From NCBI GenBank assembly GCA_030425785.1, contig JAUHYJ010000213.1, positions 1-6,456 on the forward strand: a stretch of DNA of 6,456 bases. The letters are read 5' to 3'. The notes beneath the pieces were generated by a model. It was not told where the DNA came from. It made no database searches and was given only the letters and a program-made list of their open reading frames with translations. Positions within the stretch are counted from its first letter, which is position 1. Each line of letters begins with the position of its first letter. Both the position numbers and the translations under genes were made by a program. This stretch comes from Acidimicrobiia bacterium (lineage in GTDB: Bacteria > Actinomycetota > Acidimicrobiia > Acidimicrobiales > Ilumatobacteraceae). Of the stretch, positions 1 to 6,421 are shown one piece after another.

Positions 1-606
1 GGCCATCGACAGCGCCTCTTCCTGATCGTGGGTGACGAAGACGAACGTGATCCCGACCTCGCGCTGGAGCTGCTTCAGCTCGAACTGCATGCCGTGGCGC
101 AGCTTGGCGTCGAGTGCAGCGAGCGGTTCGTCGAGCAGGAGCACCTTCGGCCGGTTCACGAGCGCGCGGGCGAGGGCGACGCGCTGCTGCTGTCCGCCAG
201 AGAGCTGCGACGGGCGACGATCCTGCATCCCGCCGAGGCGCACGAGGTCGATCGCCTCGGCCACACGACGCGCGATGTCGGTCTTGGCCACCTTCTGCAT
301 CTTCAGACCGAACCCGACGTTGTCGGCGACCGACATGTGTGGGAACAGGGCGTAGTTCTGGAAGACGGTGTTCACGGGCCGCTTGTTGGGCGGCAGGGTG
401 CCGACCTCGTCCCCGAAGATCTTGAGGCTGCCGGCAGAGGGGATCTCGAGGCCGGCGATCATCCGCAGTGTCGTCGTCTTGCCACAGCCCGACGGGCCGA
501 GCAGCGCGAAGAACTCACCGTCGACGATGTCGAGGTCGACGGCGTCGACCGCGACGACATCGTCGAAGCGCTTGGTCACCGCCTGCAACGACACGGCCGG
601 AATCAT
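1..606 (-). CDS. potA: PotA-like ABC transporter ATP-binding protein (N-terminal part, cut by window edge)
   Basis: This is the nucleotide-binding subunit of an ABC importer. It hydrolyses ATP on the cytoplasmic face of the membrane to drive solute uptake. I translated 202 codons from the ATG at 606-604; the gene runs off the left edge in frame with no stop. All nucleotide-binding landmarks are in order: Walker [10 protein letters not shown] (residues 37-45), Q-loop [11 protein letters not shown] (Q83), signature [15 protein letters not shown] (135-149), Walker B VLLLDEP (155-161), D-loop ALD (164-166) and switch histidine in [10 protein letters not shown] (H193). The [11 protein letters not shown] and THDQEEAL wording is typical of the PotA/spermidine-putrescine branch of the CUT1-like ATPases. 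That substrate is inferred from family likeness; iron, sugar or other polyamine-type importers remain possible. The missing part should be the C-terminal TOBE regulatory domain, and permease genes would be expected further left. There is no clear Shine-Dalgarno; a -10-like TATTCT lies 7 nt before the ATG, suggesting a leaderless mRNA. Confidence 0.93.
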   Translation of the reverse strand, partial: MIPAVSLQAVTKRFDDVVAVDAVDLDIVDGEFFALLGPSGCGKTTTLRMIAGLEIPSAGSLKIFGDEVGTLPPNKRPVNTVFQNYALFPHMSVADNVGFGLKMQKVAKTDIARRVAEAIDLVRLGGMQDRRPSQLSGGQQQRVALARALVNRPKVLLLDEPLAALDAKLRHGMQFELKQLQREVGITFVFVTHDQEEALSMA

Positions 607-613
607 CGGCCGC

Positions 614-641
614 AGAATACCCGCCCGTGTTCGGCGCGCAA
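614..641 (-). promoter_or_regulatory. Candidate promoter of the potA-like gene (leaderless)
   Basis: On the minus strand TTGCGC (641-636) is followed, after 16 nt, by TATTCT (619-614). The ATG begins at 606, 7 nt past the -10 element. The expected transcription start therefore falls on or one base before the start codon. No Shine-Dalgarno is visible, which fits leaderless translation. The promoter lies in the 76-bp gap after the MpaB-family gene, so the ATPase gene may be transcribed independently. Confidence 0.5.
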
Positions 642-649
642 GGGCCGTG

Positions 650-670
650 GAACGCTGTCATCAAGCGTTC
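650..670 (-). terminator. Hairpin after the MpaB-family gene, possible terminator
   Basis: GAACGCT (650-656) and AGCGTTC (664-670) form a perfect 7-bp inverted repeat with a 7-nt loop. It starts 12 nt past the stop codon of the MpaB-family gene and sits just upstream of the -35 of the potA-like gene. No U-tract follows on the minus strand, so it is not a textbook intrinsic terminator. It could instead be a repressor site next to the potA-like promoter. Confidence 0.35.
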
Positions 671-682
671 ACATGCGGCCGA

Positions 683-1642
683 TCAACACGCCGCGCGCTC
701 GGCGAGCAGGCGCTCTGCGTCGTCCGGCAGCGGTTGACGGAACAGCCCGTCGGGAACGGGCGCTCCGGCTCGGACCAGCGACACGTGCCACGACGGCGAC
801 GAGCCGAGCGCCCACCGCAGGCTGTTGATCGCCGCGCGACCGATCCGCTCGGCGCCGGCACGCGGCTCGATCCCGGTGATCGTGCGGATGCGTTCGGGGA
901 GCGTGGCGACGGCGGCCTGGTGCAGCAGGGCGTACCCGGCTCGGACCGGCGGGCTGAGCGGTGGCGCCGAGAGGAACTCCACGGCGTCGTGCTGGGCCCG
1001 CGACGGAGCGAGATCGGGGTGCTCGGCGATCCAGGCCGACAGTTCCGCAGCGGTCCGGGGCATCGGGTCGGCGCCGAGCAGGGCACCGATCTCGGTCTGC
1101 TCCTGCACGAACCGGTCGGCGTCCGCCTCGGTCAAGGGTTCGGGGCCGTACCACCGGTATGCGGCGAGGAACGAGTCGGTGAGGGCGTTGTGGACCCACG
1201 CCGCGAACTCGGGGGTGTCGGCCGAGTAGGCGCGACCACGTTCGGAGACACCATGGACCGGACGGTGGGCGCGGCGGACGATCTCGACCGCACGCTCGAC
1301 CTCGGGCACGGCGCCGTAGGTCGTCTCGGTCACGTAGAACGAGGTACGCGTCAGCCGACCGAGTGGGTCGTCGCGGTAGACCGAGTGATCGCCGACGCCC
1401 GCCACGACCTCGGGGTGCGCAGTCTGGATGAGCAGGGCGCGGATCCCGCCCACGAAGGCCGTCGCGTCGCCGATCACCCGCCACGACACCGAGTCGGGCC
1501 CGAGCAGCCCGGGATCGGGCGCGTAGTCGATCGTGTCGGCGAGGGGTTGGGGGCCGTGCGAGAACAGCCCGGTCGTCGTCTCGACCACGCGGTCACGAGC
1601 GGCGTCGATCGCCGAACCGACACCGTTCACGACGTCTCGCAT
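683..1642 (-). CDS. MpaB-family (DUF2236) oxygenase
   Basis: This 319-residue protein belongs to the MpaB'/rubber-oxygenase-like DUF2236 family. Those proteins are helical and, where studied (latex-clearing protein Lcp), bind b-type heme and cleave or oxidise hydrophobic substrates. Most actinobacterial members, including this one, have no known substrate. The family landmarks are visible: the LLIQTAHPEVVAGV helix (70-83), RLTRTSFYVTETTYG (96-110), RRAHRPVHG (123-131) with candidate heme-ligand histidines, and YSADTPEFAAWVHNALTDSF (139-158). No signal peptide or obvious membrane anchor is seen. The start is uncertain: I chose ATG 1642, but in-frame GTGs at 1645, 1657 and 1663 are possible, the last two near a GGAG at about 1670. 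The open frame continues upstream into rpsJ, but that stretch is arginine/serine-rich spacer and unlikely to be coding. The gene is preceded by a 271-bp repeat-rich spacer, so it is probably not part of the translation operon. Confidence 0.85.
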   Translation of the reverse strand: MRDVVNGVGSAIDAARDRVVETTTGLFSHGPQPLADTIDYAPDPGLLGPDSVSWRVIGDATAFVGGIRALLIQTAHPEVVAGVGDHSVYRDDPLGRLTRTSFYVTETTYGAVPEVERAVEIVRRAHRPVHGVSERGRAYSADTPEFAAWVHNALTDSFLAAYRWYGPEPLTEADADRFVQEQTEIGALLGADPMPRTAAELSAWIAEHPDLAPSRAQHDAVEFLSAPPLSPPVRAGYALLHQAAVATLPERIRTITGIEPRAGAERIGRAAINSLRWALGSSPSWHVSLVRAGAPVPDGLFRQPLPDDAERLLAERAAC

Positions 1643-1723
1643 CACCCCGTTCAGCACGGCCACCCTGCTCCGGTACCCATCGAACGCTCTACGCAACCAC
1701 GCGCCGCGAGCGATGCAGGCGGC

Positions 1724-1743
1724 CACCGTCGGCGTCGACGGTG
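1724..1743. repeat. 8-bp inverted repeat with 4-nt loop
   Basis: CACCGTCG (1724-1731) and CGACGGTG (1736-1743) are perfect complements around a GCGT loop. On the minus strand the hairpin lies about 80 nt upstream of the MpaB-family start, so it would be in the leader or promoter of that gene. No U-tract follows. Confidence 0.55.
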
Positions 1744-1760
1744 ATGTACGGATCGACCGC

Positions 1761-1791
1761 CTCGGTGCCGGCATCGTCGAGCGGCACCGAG
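1761..1791. repeat. 10-bp inverted repeat with 11-nt loop
   Basis: CTCGGTGCCG (1761-1770) and CGGCACCGAG (1782-1791) pair perfectly. This is the longest perfect stem in the window that I found. It lies between the end of rpsJ and the MpaB-family gene and could be a back-up transcription stop, an mRNA 3'-end stabiliser or a protein-binding site. There is no U-tract on either side. Confidence 0.6.
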
Positions 1792-1816
1792 CGCGGATCG
1801 CCGCACCGGTCGCGAC

Positions 1817-1828
1817 CCGCTCGAGCGG
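1817..1828. repeat. 12-bp perfect palindrome
   Basis: CCGCTCGAGCGG reads identically on both strands. With no loop it is more likely to be a dimeric protein-binding site than an RNA hairpin, but in GC-rich DNA it may be chance. It sits between two hairpins in the rpsJ/MpaB-family spacer. Confidence 0.4.
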
Positions 1829-1867
1829 TCCGGCCGAACGCTGGGGACGTGTCCGGACGCGACACGA

Positions 1868-1886
1868 CCCGGGCACGAGGCCCGGG
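1868..1886 (-). terminator. Likely terminator of the fusA-tuf-rpsJ unit
   Basis: CCCGGGC (1868-1874) and GCCCGGG (1880-1886) form a perfect all-GC 7-bp stem with a 5-nt loop. The stem begins 27 nt past the rpsJ stop codon. The following minus-strand bases (GTCGTGTCGCG) are only mildly T-rich, so this is a U-poor hairpin of the sort often proposed as a terminator in high-GC actinobacteria. Its position supports rpsJ being the last gene of the transcript. Confidence 0.5.
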
Positions 1887-1913
1887 CCGTGCAGCACGCT
1901 GATGCAGCGAGCG

Positions 1914-2228
1914 TCAGCTCTGCTGGATCTTGATCTCGATGTCGACACCCGCCGGCAGCTCGATGCGCTGCAGCGAGTCGATCGTCTTCGCGTTCGGGTT
2001 GACGATGTCGATCAGCCGCTTGTGGATGCGCATCTCGAAGTGCTCACGCGAGTCCTTGTCGACGTGCGGGCCCCGGATGACCGTGTAGCGGTGCTTGTCG
2101 GTCGGCAACGGAATCGGGCCACGGATGGTGGCGTCGGTGCGGTTGACCGTCTCGACGATCTTCTTCGTCGACTGGTCGATGATCTCGTGATCGAACGCCT
2201 TCAGTCGGATGCGGATGTTCTGTGCCAT
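1914..2228 (-). CDS. rpsJ: 30S ribosomal protein S10 (uS10, NusE)
   Basis: S10 is part of the head of the small ribosomal subunit. As NusE it also pairs with NusB in transcription antitermination. The 104-residue length is normal. The conserved opening ([14 protein letters not shown], residues 5-18), the S10 signature [10 protein letters not shown] (34-43), the [16 protein letters not shown] segment (60-75) and the closing [10 protein letters not shown] (91-100) are all present. The ATG at 2228 follows a weak GAGAGAG (2245-2239) by 10 nt. The gene starts 32 bp after the tuf stop, so the two are probably co-transcribed and possibly translationally coupled. Unusually, no rplC/rplD/rplW/rplB genes follow: rpsJ normally heads the S10 operon but here closes a three-gene unit. 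Confidence 0.98.
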   Translation of the reverse strand: MAQNIRIRLKAFDHEIIDQSTKKIVETVNRTDATIRGPIPLPTDKHRYTVIRGPHVDKDSREHFEMRIHKRLIDIVNPNAKTIDSLQRIELPAGVDIEIKIQQS

Positions 2229-2260
2229 GTCGGTACGTCTCTCTCAGCTCAGCGCGTCGG

Positions 2261-3445
2261 TCACTTGAGGATCTTGGTGACGCGGCCCGCACCCACCGTG
2301 CGGCCACCCTCACGAATCGCGAACCGCAAACCCTCATCCATCGCGATCGCCTTCCCGAGCTCAACCGTGATCTCCACATTGTCACCCGGCATCACCATCT
2401 CCGTCCCCGACGGCAACTGAATCGTCCCCGTCACATCCGTCGTCCGGAAAAAGAACTGCGGACGATAGTTATTGAAGAACGGCTTATGACGCCCACCCTC
2501 TTCCTTCGTCAACACATACACCTGACCCTCAAAATCCGTATGCGGCGTGATACTCCCCGGCTTACACAACACCTGCCCACGCTCAACATCTTCTTTGTCG
2601 ATCCCACGCAACAACGCACCAATGTTGTCACCAGCCTGACCCTCATCCAACAACTTCCGGAACATCTCCACACCCGTACACGTCGTCTTCTGCGTATCAC
2701 GCAACCCAACGATCTCGATCTCATCACCGGTGTGAATCACACCCTGCTCGACCTTGCCCGTCACCACCGTCCCACGACCCGTGATCGTGAACACATCCTC
2801 GATCGGCATCAAGAACGGCTTGTCCAACTCACGCACCGGCTCCGGAATGAACTCATCACACGCCGCCATCAACGCGAACACACCCTCTTGGGCCTCCGCA
2901 TCACCCTCGAGCGCCTTCAACGCCGACACCGGACACACCGGCGCACCATCACCATCGAACTCGTACTCGTTCAACAACTCACGAATCTCGAGCTCCACCA
3001 ACTCCAACAGCTCCGCATCATCGACCATGTCAACCTTGTTCAACGCCACCACGATCGCCGGCACACCCACCTGACGCGCCAACAACACATGCTCACGCGT
3101 CTGCGGCATCGGACCATCCGTCGCCGCCACCACCAAAATCGCGCCATCCACCTGCGCAGCACCCGTGATCATGTTCTTGATGTAATCCGCATGACCCGGC
3201 ATATCAACATGCGCATAATGCCGATTCTCCGTCTCATACTCGATATGAGCAATCGAGATCGTAATCCCACGCGCCTTCTCCTCCGGCGCCTTATCAATCG
3301 TGTCGAACGCCGAAAACTCCGCCAACCCCTTCGTCGCCAACGACGCCGAAATCGCAGCCGTCAACGTCGTCTTCCCATGGTCAATATGACCCATCGTGCC
3401 AATATTCACATGCGGCTTGTTACGCTCGAACTTCGCCTTGCTCAT
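2261..3445 (-). CDS. tuf: Elongation factor Tu
   Basis: EF-Tu is the GTPase that carries aminoacyl-tRNA to the ribosomal A site. At 394 residues it is full length. GTPase motifs: G1 GHIDHGKT (19-26), switch I RGITI (59-63), G3 DMPGH (81-85), G4 NKVD (136-139) and G5 SAL (174-176). Domain 2 follows ([16 protein letters not shown] region), then domain 3 with [24 protein letters not shown] and the C-terminal [14 protein letters not shown]. The ATG at 3445 is set by a good Shine-Dalgarno, AAGGAAG (3458-3452), 6 nt upstream. It lies 54 bp after fusA and 32 bp before rpsJ. G3 has Met where E. coli has Cys (DCPGH); M. tuberculosis, from memory, has Ala, so the position tolerates change. Codon use is odd: from about codon 12 to about 20 codons from the end, third positions are mostly G or T with few C, unlike fusA. 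The leader is also AT-richer than its surroundings. Confidence 0.98.
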   Translation of the reverse strand: MSKAKFERNKPHVNIGTMGHIDHGKTTLTAAISASLATKGLAEFSAFDTIDKAPEEKARGITISIAHIEYETENRHYAHVDMPGHADYIKNMITGAAQVDGAILVVAATDGPMPQTREHVLLARQVGVPAIVVALNKVDMVDDAELLELVELEIRELLNEYEFDGDGAPVCPVSALKALEGDAEAQEGVFALMAACDEFIPEPVRELDKPFLMPIEDVFTITGRGTVVTGKVEQGVIHTGDEIEIVGLRDTQKTTCTGVEMFRKLLDEGQAGDNIGALLRGIDKEDVERGQVLCKPGSITPHTDFEGQVYVLTKEEGGRHKPFFNNYRPQFFFRTTDVTGTIQLPSGTEMVMPGDNVEITVELGKAIAMDEGLRFAIREGGRTVGAGRVTKILK

Positions 3446-3451
3446 TGCAAT

Positions 3452-3458
3452 CTTCCTT
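3452..3458 (-). promoter_or_regulatory. Ribosome binding site of tuf
   Basis: AAGGAAG on the minus strand lies 6 nt before the ATG at 3445. It is the clearest Shine-Dalgarno in the translation cluster and fixes the tuf start. Confidence 0.75.
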
Positions 3459-3499
3459 CTTGGACTTTCTTCTGAGAACTGATGTGTTGAATGTGGCGA

Positions 3500-5602
3500 T
3501 CACTCGCCGCGGACGCGCTTGACGATCTCGTCTTGCACGTTGGTGGGAACCTGCTCGTACTGGCCGAACAGCATCGTGTAGTTGGCACGGCCCTGGGTGG
3601 CCGAGCGCAGGTCGGTCGAGTAGCCGAACATCTCCGACAGGGGCACCTTGGCCCGCACCGTCTGGGTGTTGCCGGTGGCCTCCATGCCCTCGATCTGGCC
3701 GCGGCGACGGTTGAGGTCGCCGACGACGTCGCCGAGGTACTCCTCGGGGGTCACGACCTCGACGTTCATGATCGGTTCCATGAGCACCGGACCGGCCTTG
3801 GTCGCGGCCTCCTTGATCCCGGCCTGGCCGGCGATCTTGAACGCCATCTCGGACGAGTCGACGTCGTGGTACTGACCGTCGGTGAGGGTGACCTTGACGT
3901 CGACCATCGGGAAGCCGGCGAGCACGCCGCCCTCGAGGCCCGCCTCGACGCCCTGGCCGACCGGCGCGATGTACTCGCGCGGCACACGACCGCCGGTGAT
4001 CTCGTCGGCGTACTCGAACCCTTCGCCCGGGTTCGGCTCGACGCGCAGCTTGATGACGGCGAACTGGCCCGAACCACCCGACTGCTTGACGTGGCGGTAC
4101 TCGTAGTTCTCGACCGTCTTGGTGACCGTCTCGCGGTAGGCCACCTGCGGCTTGCCGATCGTGGCCTCGACGTTGTACTCGCGCTGCATGCGGTCGACGA
4201 GCACCTCGAGGTGCAGCTCGCCCATGCCGGAGATGACCGTCTGGCCGGTCTCGTGGTCGGTGCGGATCCGGAAGGTGGGGTCCTCGTCGGACAGCGCCTT
4301 CATCGCCTTGCCGAGCTTGTCCTGGTCGGACTTGGTCTTCGGCTCGATGGCGACGTGGATGACCGGCTCGGGGAACTCCATCCGCTCGAGGATGACCGCG
4401 TCGTCGCGGTCGCAGAGGGTGTCACCGGTGGTGGTGTCCTTGAACCCGAGGCCGGCGACGATGTCGCCCGCCATCGCGACGTCGAGGTCTTCGCGGTTGT
4501 TGGCGTGCATCAACAGGATGCGGCCGAGACGCTCGCGCTTCTCCTTGGTGGAGTTGTAGACCTCGTCACCCTTGTTGATCTCGCCCGAGTACACGCGGAA
4601 GTAGGTGAGCTTGCCGAACGGGTCGGACACGATCTTGAACGCCAGTGCGGCGAAGCCGGGGTCGTTCGCGCTGCGGGTGATCTCCTCGTCGCCACGCATG
4701 TTCGTGCCCTTGATCGGCGGCACGTCGGTCGGGGCCGGGAGGAAGTTGATGACGGCGTCGAGCATGGGCTGGACGCCCTTGTTCTTGAACGCCGAGCCGC
4801 ACAGCATCGGGACGAACGAGTGGTTGAGCGTGCCGGTACGGATCGCCGCGATGATCTCGTCCTCGGAGATGTCCTCGCCGCCGAGGTACTTCTCCATGAG
4901 CGCCTCGTCCTCGGTCGCGATGGTGTCCATCAGCTCTTCGCGGTACTGGTTCGCCTGGTCGACCATGTGCTCGGGGATGTCGGCGATCTCGTAGGTCGCA
5001 CCGAGGTCCTTCTCGTCGGTGTCGAGCCACAGCAGCGCCTTCATCTTCACCAGGTCGACGAGACCGATGAACGGCTCGTTCGACTCGGGGCCGCCGGCGC
5101 CGACCGGCAGCTGCACGACGAGCGGATTGGCCTCGAGGCGGTCACGCACCATGTCGACGGTGCGGTAGAAGTTGGCACCGATGCGGTCCATCTTGTTGAC
5201 GAAGCAGAACCGGGGGACCTTGTACTTGTTGGCCTGACGCCACACCTGCTCGGTCTGGGGCTCGACGCCGGCGACCGAGTCGAACACCGTCACGGCGCCG
5301 TCGAGCACCCGGAGCGAACGCTCGACCTCGATGGTGAAGTCGACGTGGCCGGGCGTGTCGATGATGTTGATGCGGTGGTTGTTCCAGACGCAGGTGGTCG
5401 CAGCGGAGGTGATGGTGATGCCACGCTCCTGCTCCTGGGCCATGTGGTCCATCGTCGCGGCGCCGTCGTGCACCTCGCCGATCTTGTAGCTCTTCCCCGT
5501 GTAGTACAGGATGCGCTCGGTCGTCGTCGTCTTGCCGGCATCGATGTGGGCCATGATGCCGATGTTGCGGGTGCGTTCGAGGGGGAACTCACGCTTGGCC
5601 AT
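3500..5602 (-). CDS. fusA: Elongation factor G
   Basis: EF-G is the GTPase that drives tRNA-mRNA translocation and, with ribosome recycling factor, splits the ribosome. The 700-residue length is standard. The GTPase domain shows G1 AHIDAGKT (18-25), switch I RGITI (60-64), G3 DTPGH (82-86), G4 NKMD (136-139) and G5-region [10 protein letters not shown]. Domain II follows ([16 protein letters not shown]), then domain III with [16 protein letters not shown], domain IV with the [12 protein letters not shown] and [18 protein letters not shown] segments, and domain V ending in [18 protein letters not shown]. It matches the main housekeeping EF-G rather than the divergent EF-G2 class. The ATG at 5602 follows GGAAG (5617-5613) by 10 nt. 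Codons are mostly C- or G-ending, as expected at high GC. In the [15 protein letters not shown] stretch, His53 replaces the Trp usual in many bacteria. Upstream lies a CBS-domain gene instead of rpsG. Confidence 0.98.
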   Translation of the reverse strand: MAKREFPLERTRNIGIMAHIDAGKTTTTERILYYTGKSYKIGEVHDGAATMDHMAQEQERGITITSAATTCVWNNHRINIIDTPGHVDFTIEVERSLRVLDGAVTVFDSVAGVEPQTEQVWRQANKYKVPRFCFVNKMDRIGANFYRTVDMVRDRLEANPLVVQLPVGAGGPESNEPFIGLVDLVKMKALLWLDTDEKDLGATYEIADIPEHMVDQANQYREELMDTIATEDEALMEKYLGGEDISEDEIIAAIRTGTLNHSFVPMLCGSAFKNKGVQPMLDAVINFLPAPTDVPPIKGTNMRGDEEITRSANDPGFAALAFKIVSDPFGKLTYFRVYSGEINKGDEVYNSTKEKRERLGRILLMHANNREDLDVAMAGDIVAGLGFKDTTTGDTLCDRDDAVILERMEFPEPVIHVAIEPKTKSDQDKLGKAMKALSDEDPTFRIRTDHETGQTVISGMGELHLEVLVDRMQREYNVEATIGKPQVAYRETVTKTVENYEYRHVKQSGGSGQFAVIKLRVEPNPGEGFEYADEITGGRVPREYIAPVGQGVEAGLEGGVLAGFPMVDVKVTLTDGQYHDVDSSEMAFKIAGQAGIKEAATKAGPVLMEPIMNVEVVTPEEYLGDVVGDLNRRRGQIEGMEATGNTQTVRAKVPLSEMFGYSTDLRSATQGRANYTMLFGQYEQVPTNVQDEIVKRVRGE

Positions 5603-5833
5603 CGTCAGGTCACTTCCGTCTTTCAGGGGTTTGGAACTCTCAAGGAACAGTGGTGCCGGGTCGGACCGAACCGGCCGCGGGCACGGCGTTCAAGTGTACG
5701 GCGCCGGGGGGCCGCAACCACCCGCACCCCGATGTTTCCGGAGCGATCGACCGCCGACGCCGCAGCGCGCGAGCGGTGCTCGATCGGCCATCGCGCCGAC
5801 CACCACGTCGACACGTCGGCAGCAGTGATCCGG
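5603..5833. other. 231-bp non-coding spacer and leader upstream of fusA
   Basis: No credible gene is present. The spacer separates the CBS-domain gene from fusA and most likely holds the promoter and leader of the translation cluster. It contains a -10-like TACACT, the leader motif at 5631-5650 and weak inverted repeats (6 bp, 5795-5800 with 5815-5820; 7 bp, 5744-5750 with 5780-5786) that have long loops and are not convincing terminators. Confidence 0.75.
5693..5698 (-). promoter_or_regulatory. Candidate -10 element for fusA-tuf-rpsJ
   Basis: TACACT on the minus strand differs from the TATACT-type consensus at one base. It would start transcription near 5686, giving an 84-nt leader before the fusA ATG. 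The region 17 nt upstream (GTGGTT, 5721-5716) is a poor -35 match, so the call rests mainly on the -10 and its location. Confidence 0.35.
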
Positions 5834-6268
5834 TCAGTGGCCGCTGATGTACTGGCTGAGCGCTTCGTTCTCGTGCTCGAGTTGGGCGAGCCGCGCCTTC
5901 ACGACATCGCCGATCGACACGATGCCCGCCAGGTGCCCGTGGTCGTCGACGACGGGCAGGTGACGGATGCGACGCGCCGTCATGAGCGACATCAGCTGGT
6001 CGACGCCGTCGCCGTGGGCGCACGTGACGACGTCGGTGGACATCACCGACCCGACCCGACGGTCGAGCGCACCGGCGCCGTCGTCGGCGGTCGCCCGGAC
6101 GATGTCACGTTCGGAGATGATCCCCTCGATCGCCCGCCCGTCACCGGACACGACGAGCGCGCCGATGCGGCGTTGGCCGAGTTCGCACACCGCGTCGTGC
6201 AGCGTCGCCGTCTGGGCGATGGTCGCCACCTCGGTCCCTTTGCCGCCGAGAATCGACTGGACGTTCAT
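5834..6268 (-). CDS. Two-CBS-domain protein
   Basis: This 144-residue protein is essentially a pair of CBS domains, which together usually bind an adenosine ligand (AMP, ATP or SAM) and sense energy state. CBS 1 spans about residues 7-63 with GIISERDIVRAT (49-60). CBS 2 spans about 74-128 with RHLPVVDDHGHLAGIVSIGDVVKA (102-125). The tail LEHENEALSQYISGH (130-144) is a short helix seen at the end of many stand-alone actinobacterial and proteobacterial CBS proteins. There is no enzyme domain; databases often mislabel such proteins as IMP dehydrogenase because of the CBS pair. The ATG at 6268 is chosen over an in-frame ATG at 6292 because a strong AAAGGGG (6281-6275) stands 6 nt before it. It is unlikely to be functionally tied to fusA, from which it is 231 bp away. 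Its ligand and partner are unknown. Confidence 0.9.
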   Translation of the reverse strand: MNVQSILGGKGTEVATIAQTATLHDAVCELGQRRIGALVVSGDGRAIEGIISERDIVRATADDGAGALDRRVGSVMSTDVVTCAHGDGVDQLMSLMTARRIRHLPVVDDHGHLAGIVSIGDVVKARLAQLEHENEALSQYISGH

Positions 6269-6274
6269 GGGATT

Positions 6275-6281
6275 CCCCTTT
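6275..6281 (-). promoter_or_regulatory. Ribosome binding site of the CBS-domain gene
   Basis: AAAGGGG on the minus strand stands 6 nt from the ATG at 6268. It decides that start over the upstream in-frame ATG at 6292, whose reading would place this site inside the coding sequence. Confidence 0.75.
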
Positions 6282-6304
6282 CCTCGACACAACCCCCACC
6301 GACG

Positions 6305-6333
6305 ACGGTAGTGCGATCGTGAATCGCGCTCAA
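6305..6333 (-). promoter_or_regulatory. Candidate promoter of the CBS-domain gene
   Basis: On the minus strand TTGAGC (6333-6328), a 17-nt spacer and TACCGT (6310-6305) form a sigma-70-like pair. Transcription would begin near 6298, leaving a leader of about 30 nt that contains the Shine-Dalgarno. The spacer carries a small inverted repeat, GCGAT (6313-6317) with ATCGC (6323-6327), that might be an operator or chance. Confidence 0.5.
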
Positions 6334-6372
6334 CTCGTCCGCACGGAGACGCCGGGTGAACAACAGGCGAAT

Positions 6373-6394
6373 TCGTTCAACAGATCTTGAACGA
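6373..6394. promoter_or_regulatory. Inverted repeat overlapping a -35 box, candidate operator
   Basis: TCGTTCAA (6373-6380) and TTGAACGA (6387-6394) are perfect 8-bp complements separated by CAGATC. The right arm contains the -35 hexamer TTGAAC of the rightward promoter, so a dimeric regulator binding here would block RNA polymerase. The protein that binds is unknown. Confidence 0.5.
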
Positions 6395-6415
6395 TCTGCC
6401 CGCCGTCCGTACGCT
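6387..6415 (+). promoter_or_regulatory. Candidate promoter of the right-edge gene (leaderless)
   Basis: TTGAAC (6387-6392), a 17-nt spacer and TACGCT (6410-6415) form a good sigma-70-like promoter. Counting from the -10, transcription should start at 6422, which is the first base of a GTG opening an uninterrupted frame. No Shine-Dalgarno precedes that GTG. Confidence 0.55.
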
Positions 6416-6421
6416 GCACCC

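Larger units (their letters stand above)
1643..1913. other. 271-bp non-coding spacer between rpsJ and the MpaB-family gene
   Basis: I see no credible gene here. In most S10 operons rplC would begin at this point; it does not. The spacer holds three perfect hairpin-forming inverted repeats and a 12-bp palindrome, listed separately. I could not pick out a convincing promoter for the MpaB-family gene, although one must lie here if that gene is transcribed alone. Confidence 0.8.

Noticed and set aside
368..1744. 458-codon open frame on the plus strand across the MpaB-family and potA-like genes
   Set aside because: Antisense shadow: the minus strand encodes recognisable ATPase and DUF2236 motifs, whereas this frame has no family features.
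1643..1948. N-terminal extension of the MpaB-family frame up to an ATG at 1948
   Set aside because: It would overlap the end of rpsJ, lacks family similarity, is rich in Arg and Ser, and crosses a terminator-like hairpin and other repeats.
2222..3475. 417-codon open frame on the plus strand across tuf
   Set aside because: Antisense of EF-Tu. Its extreme Arg, His, Thr and Leu content reflects the unusual G/T third-position use of tuf.
5744..5820. Inverted repeats CGATCGA/TCGATCG and GCCGAC/GTCGGC as terminators of the CBS-domain gene
   Set aside because: Loops are 29 and 14 nt, stems are short, and no U-tract follows; chance is likely at this base composition.
6269..6292. Upstream in-frame ATG for the CBS-domain gene
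   Set aside because: The eight extra residues would be encoded by the strong AAAGGGG ribosome binding site that fits the ATG at 6268.
3491..6322. 943-codon open frame on the plus strand across fusA and the CBS-domain gene
   Set aside because: It lies opposite two clear genes. Its composition (Asp, Val, Leu, Arg, His repeats) is what the antisense of high-GC coding DNA gives, and no domain is recognisable.
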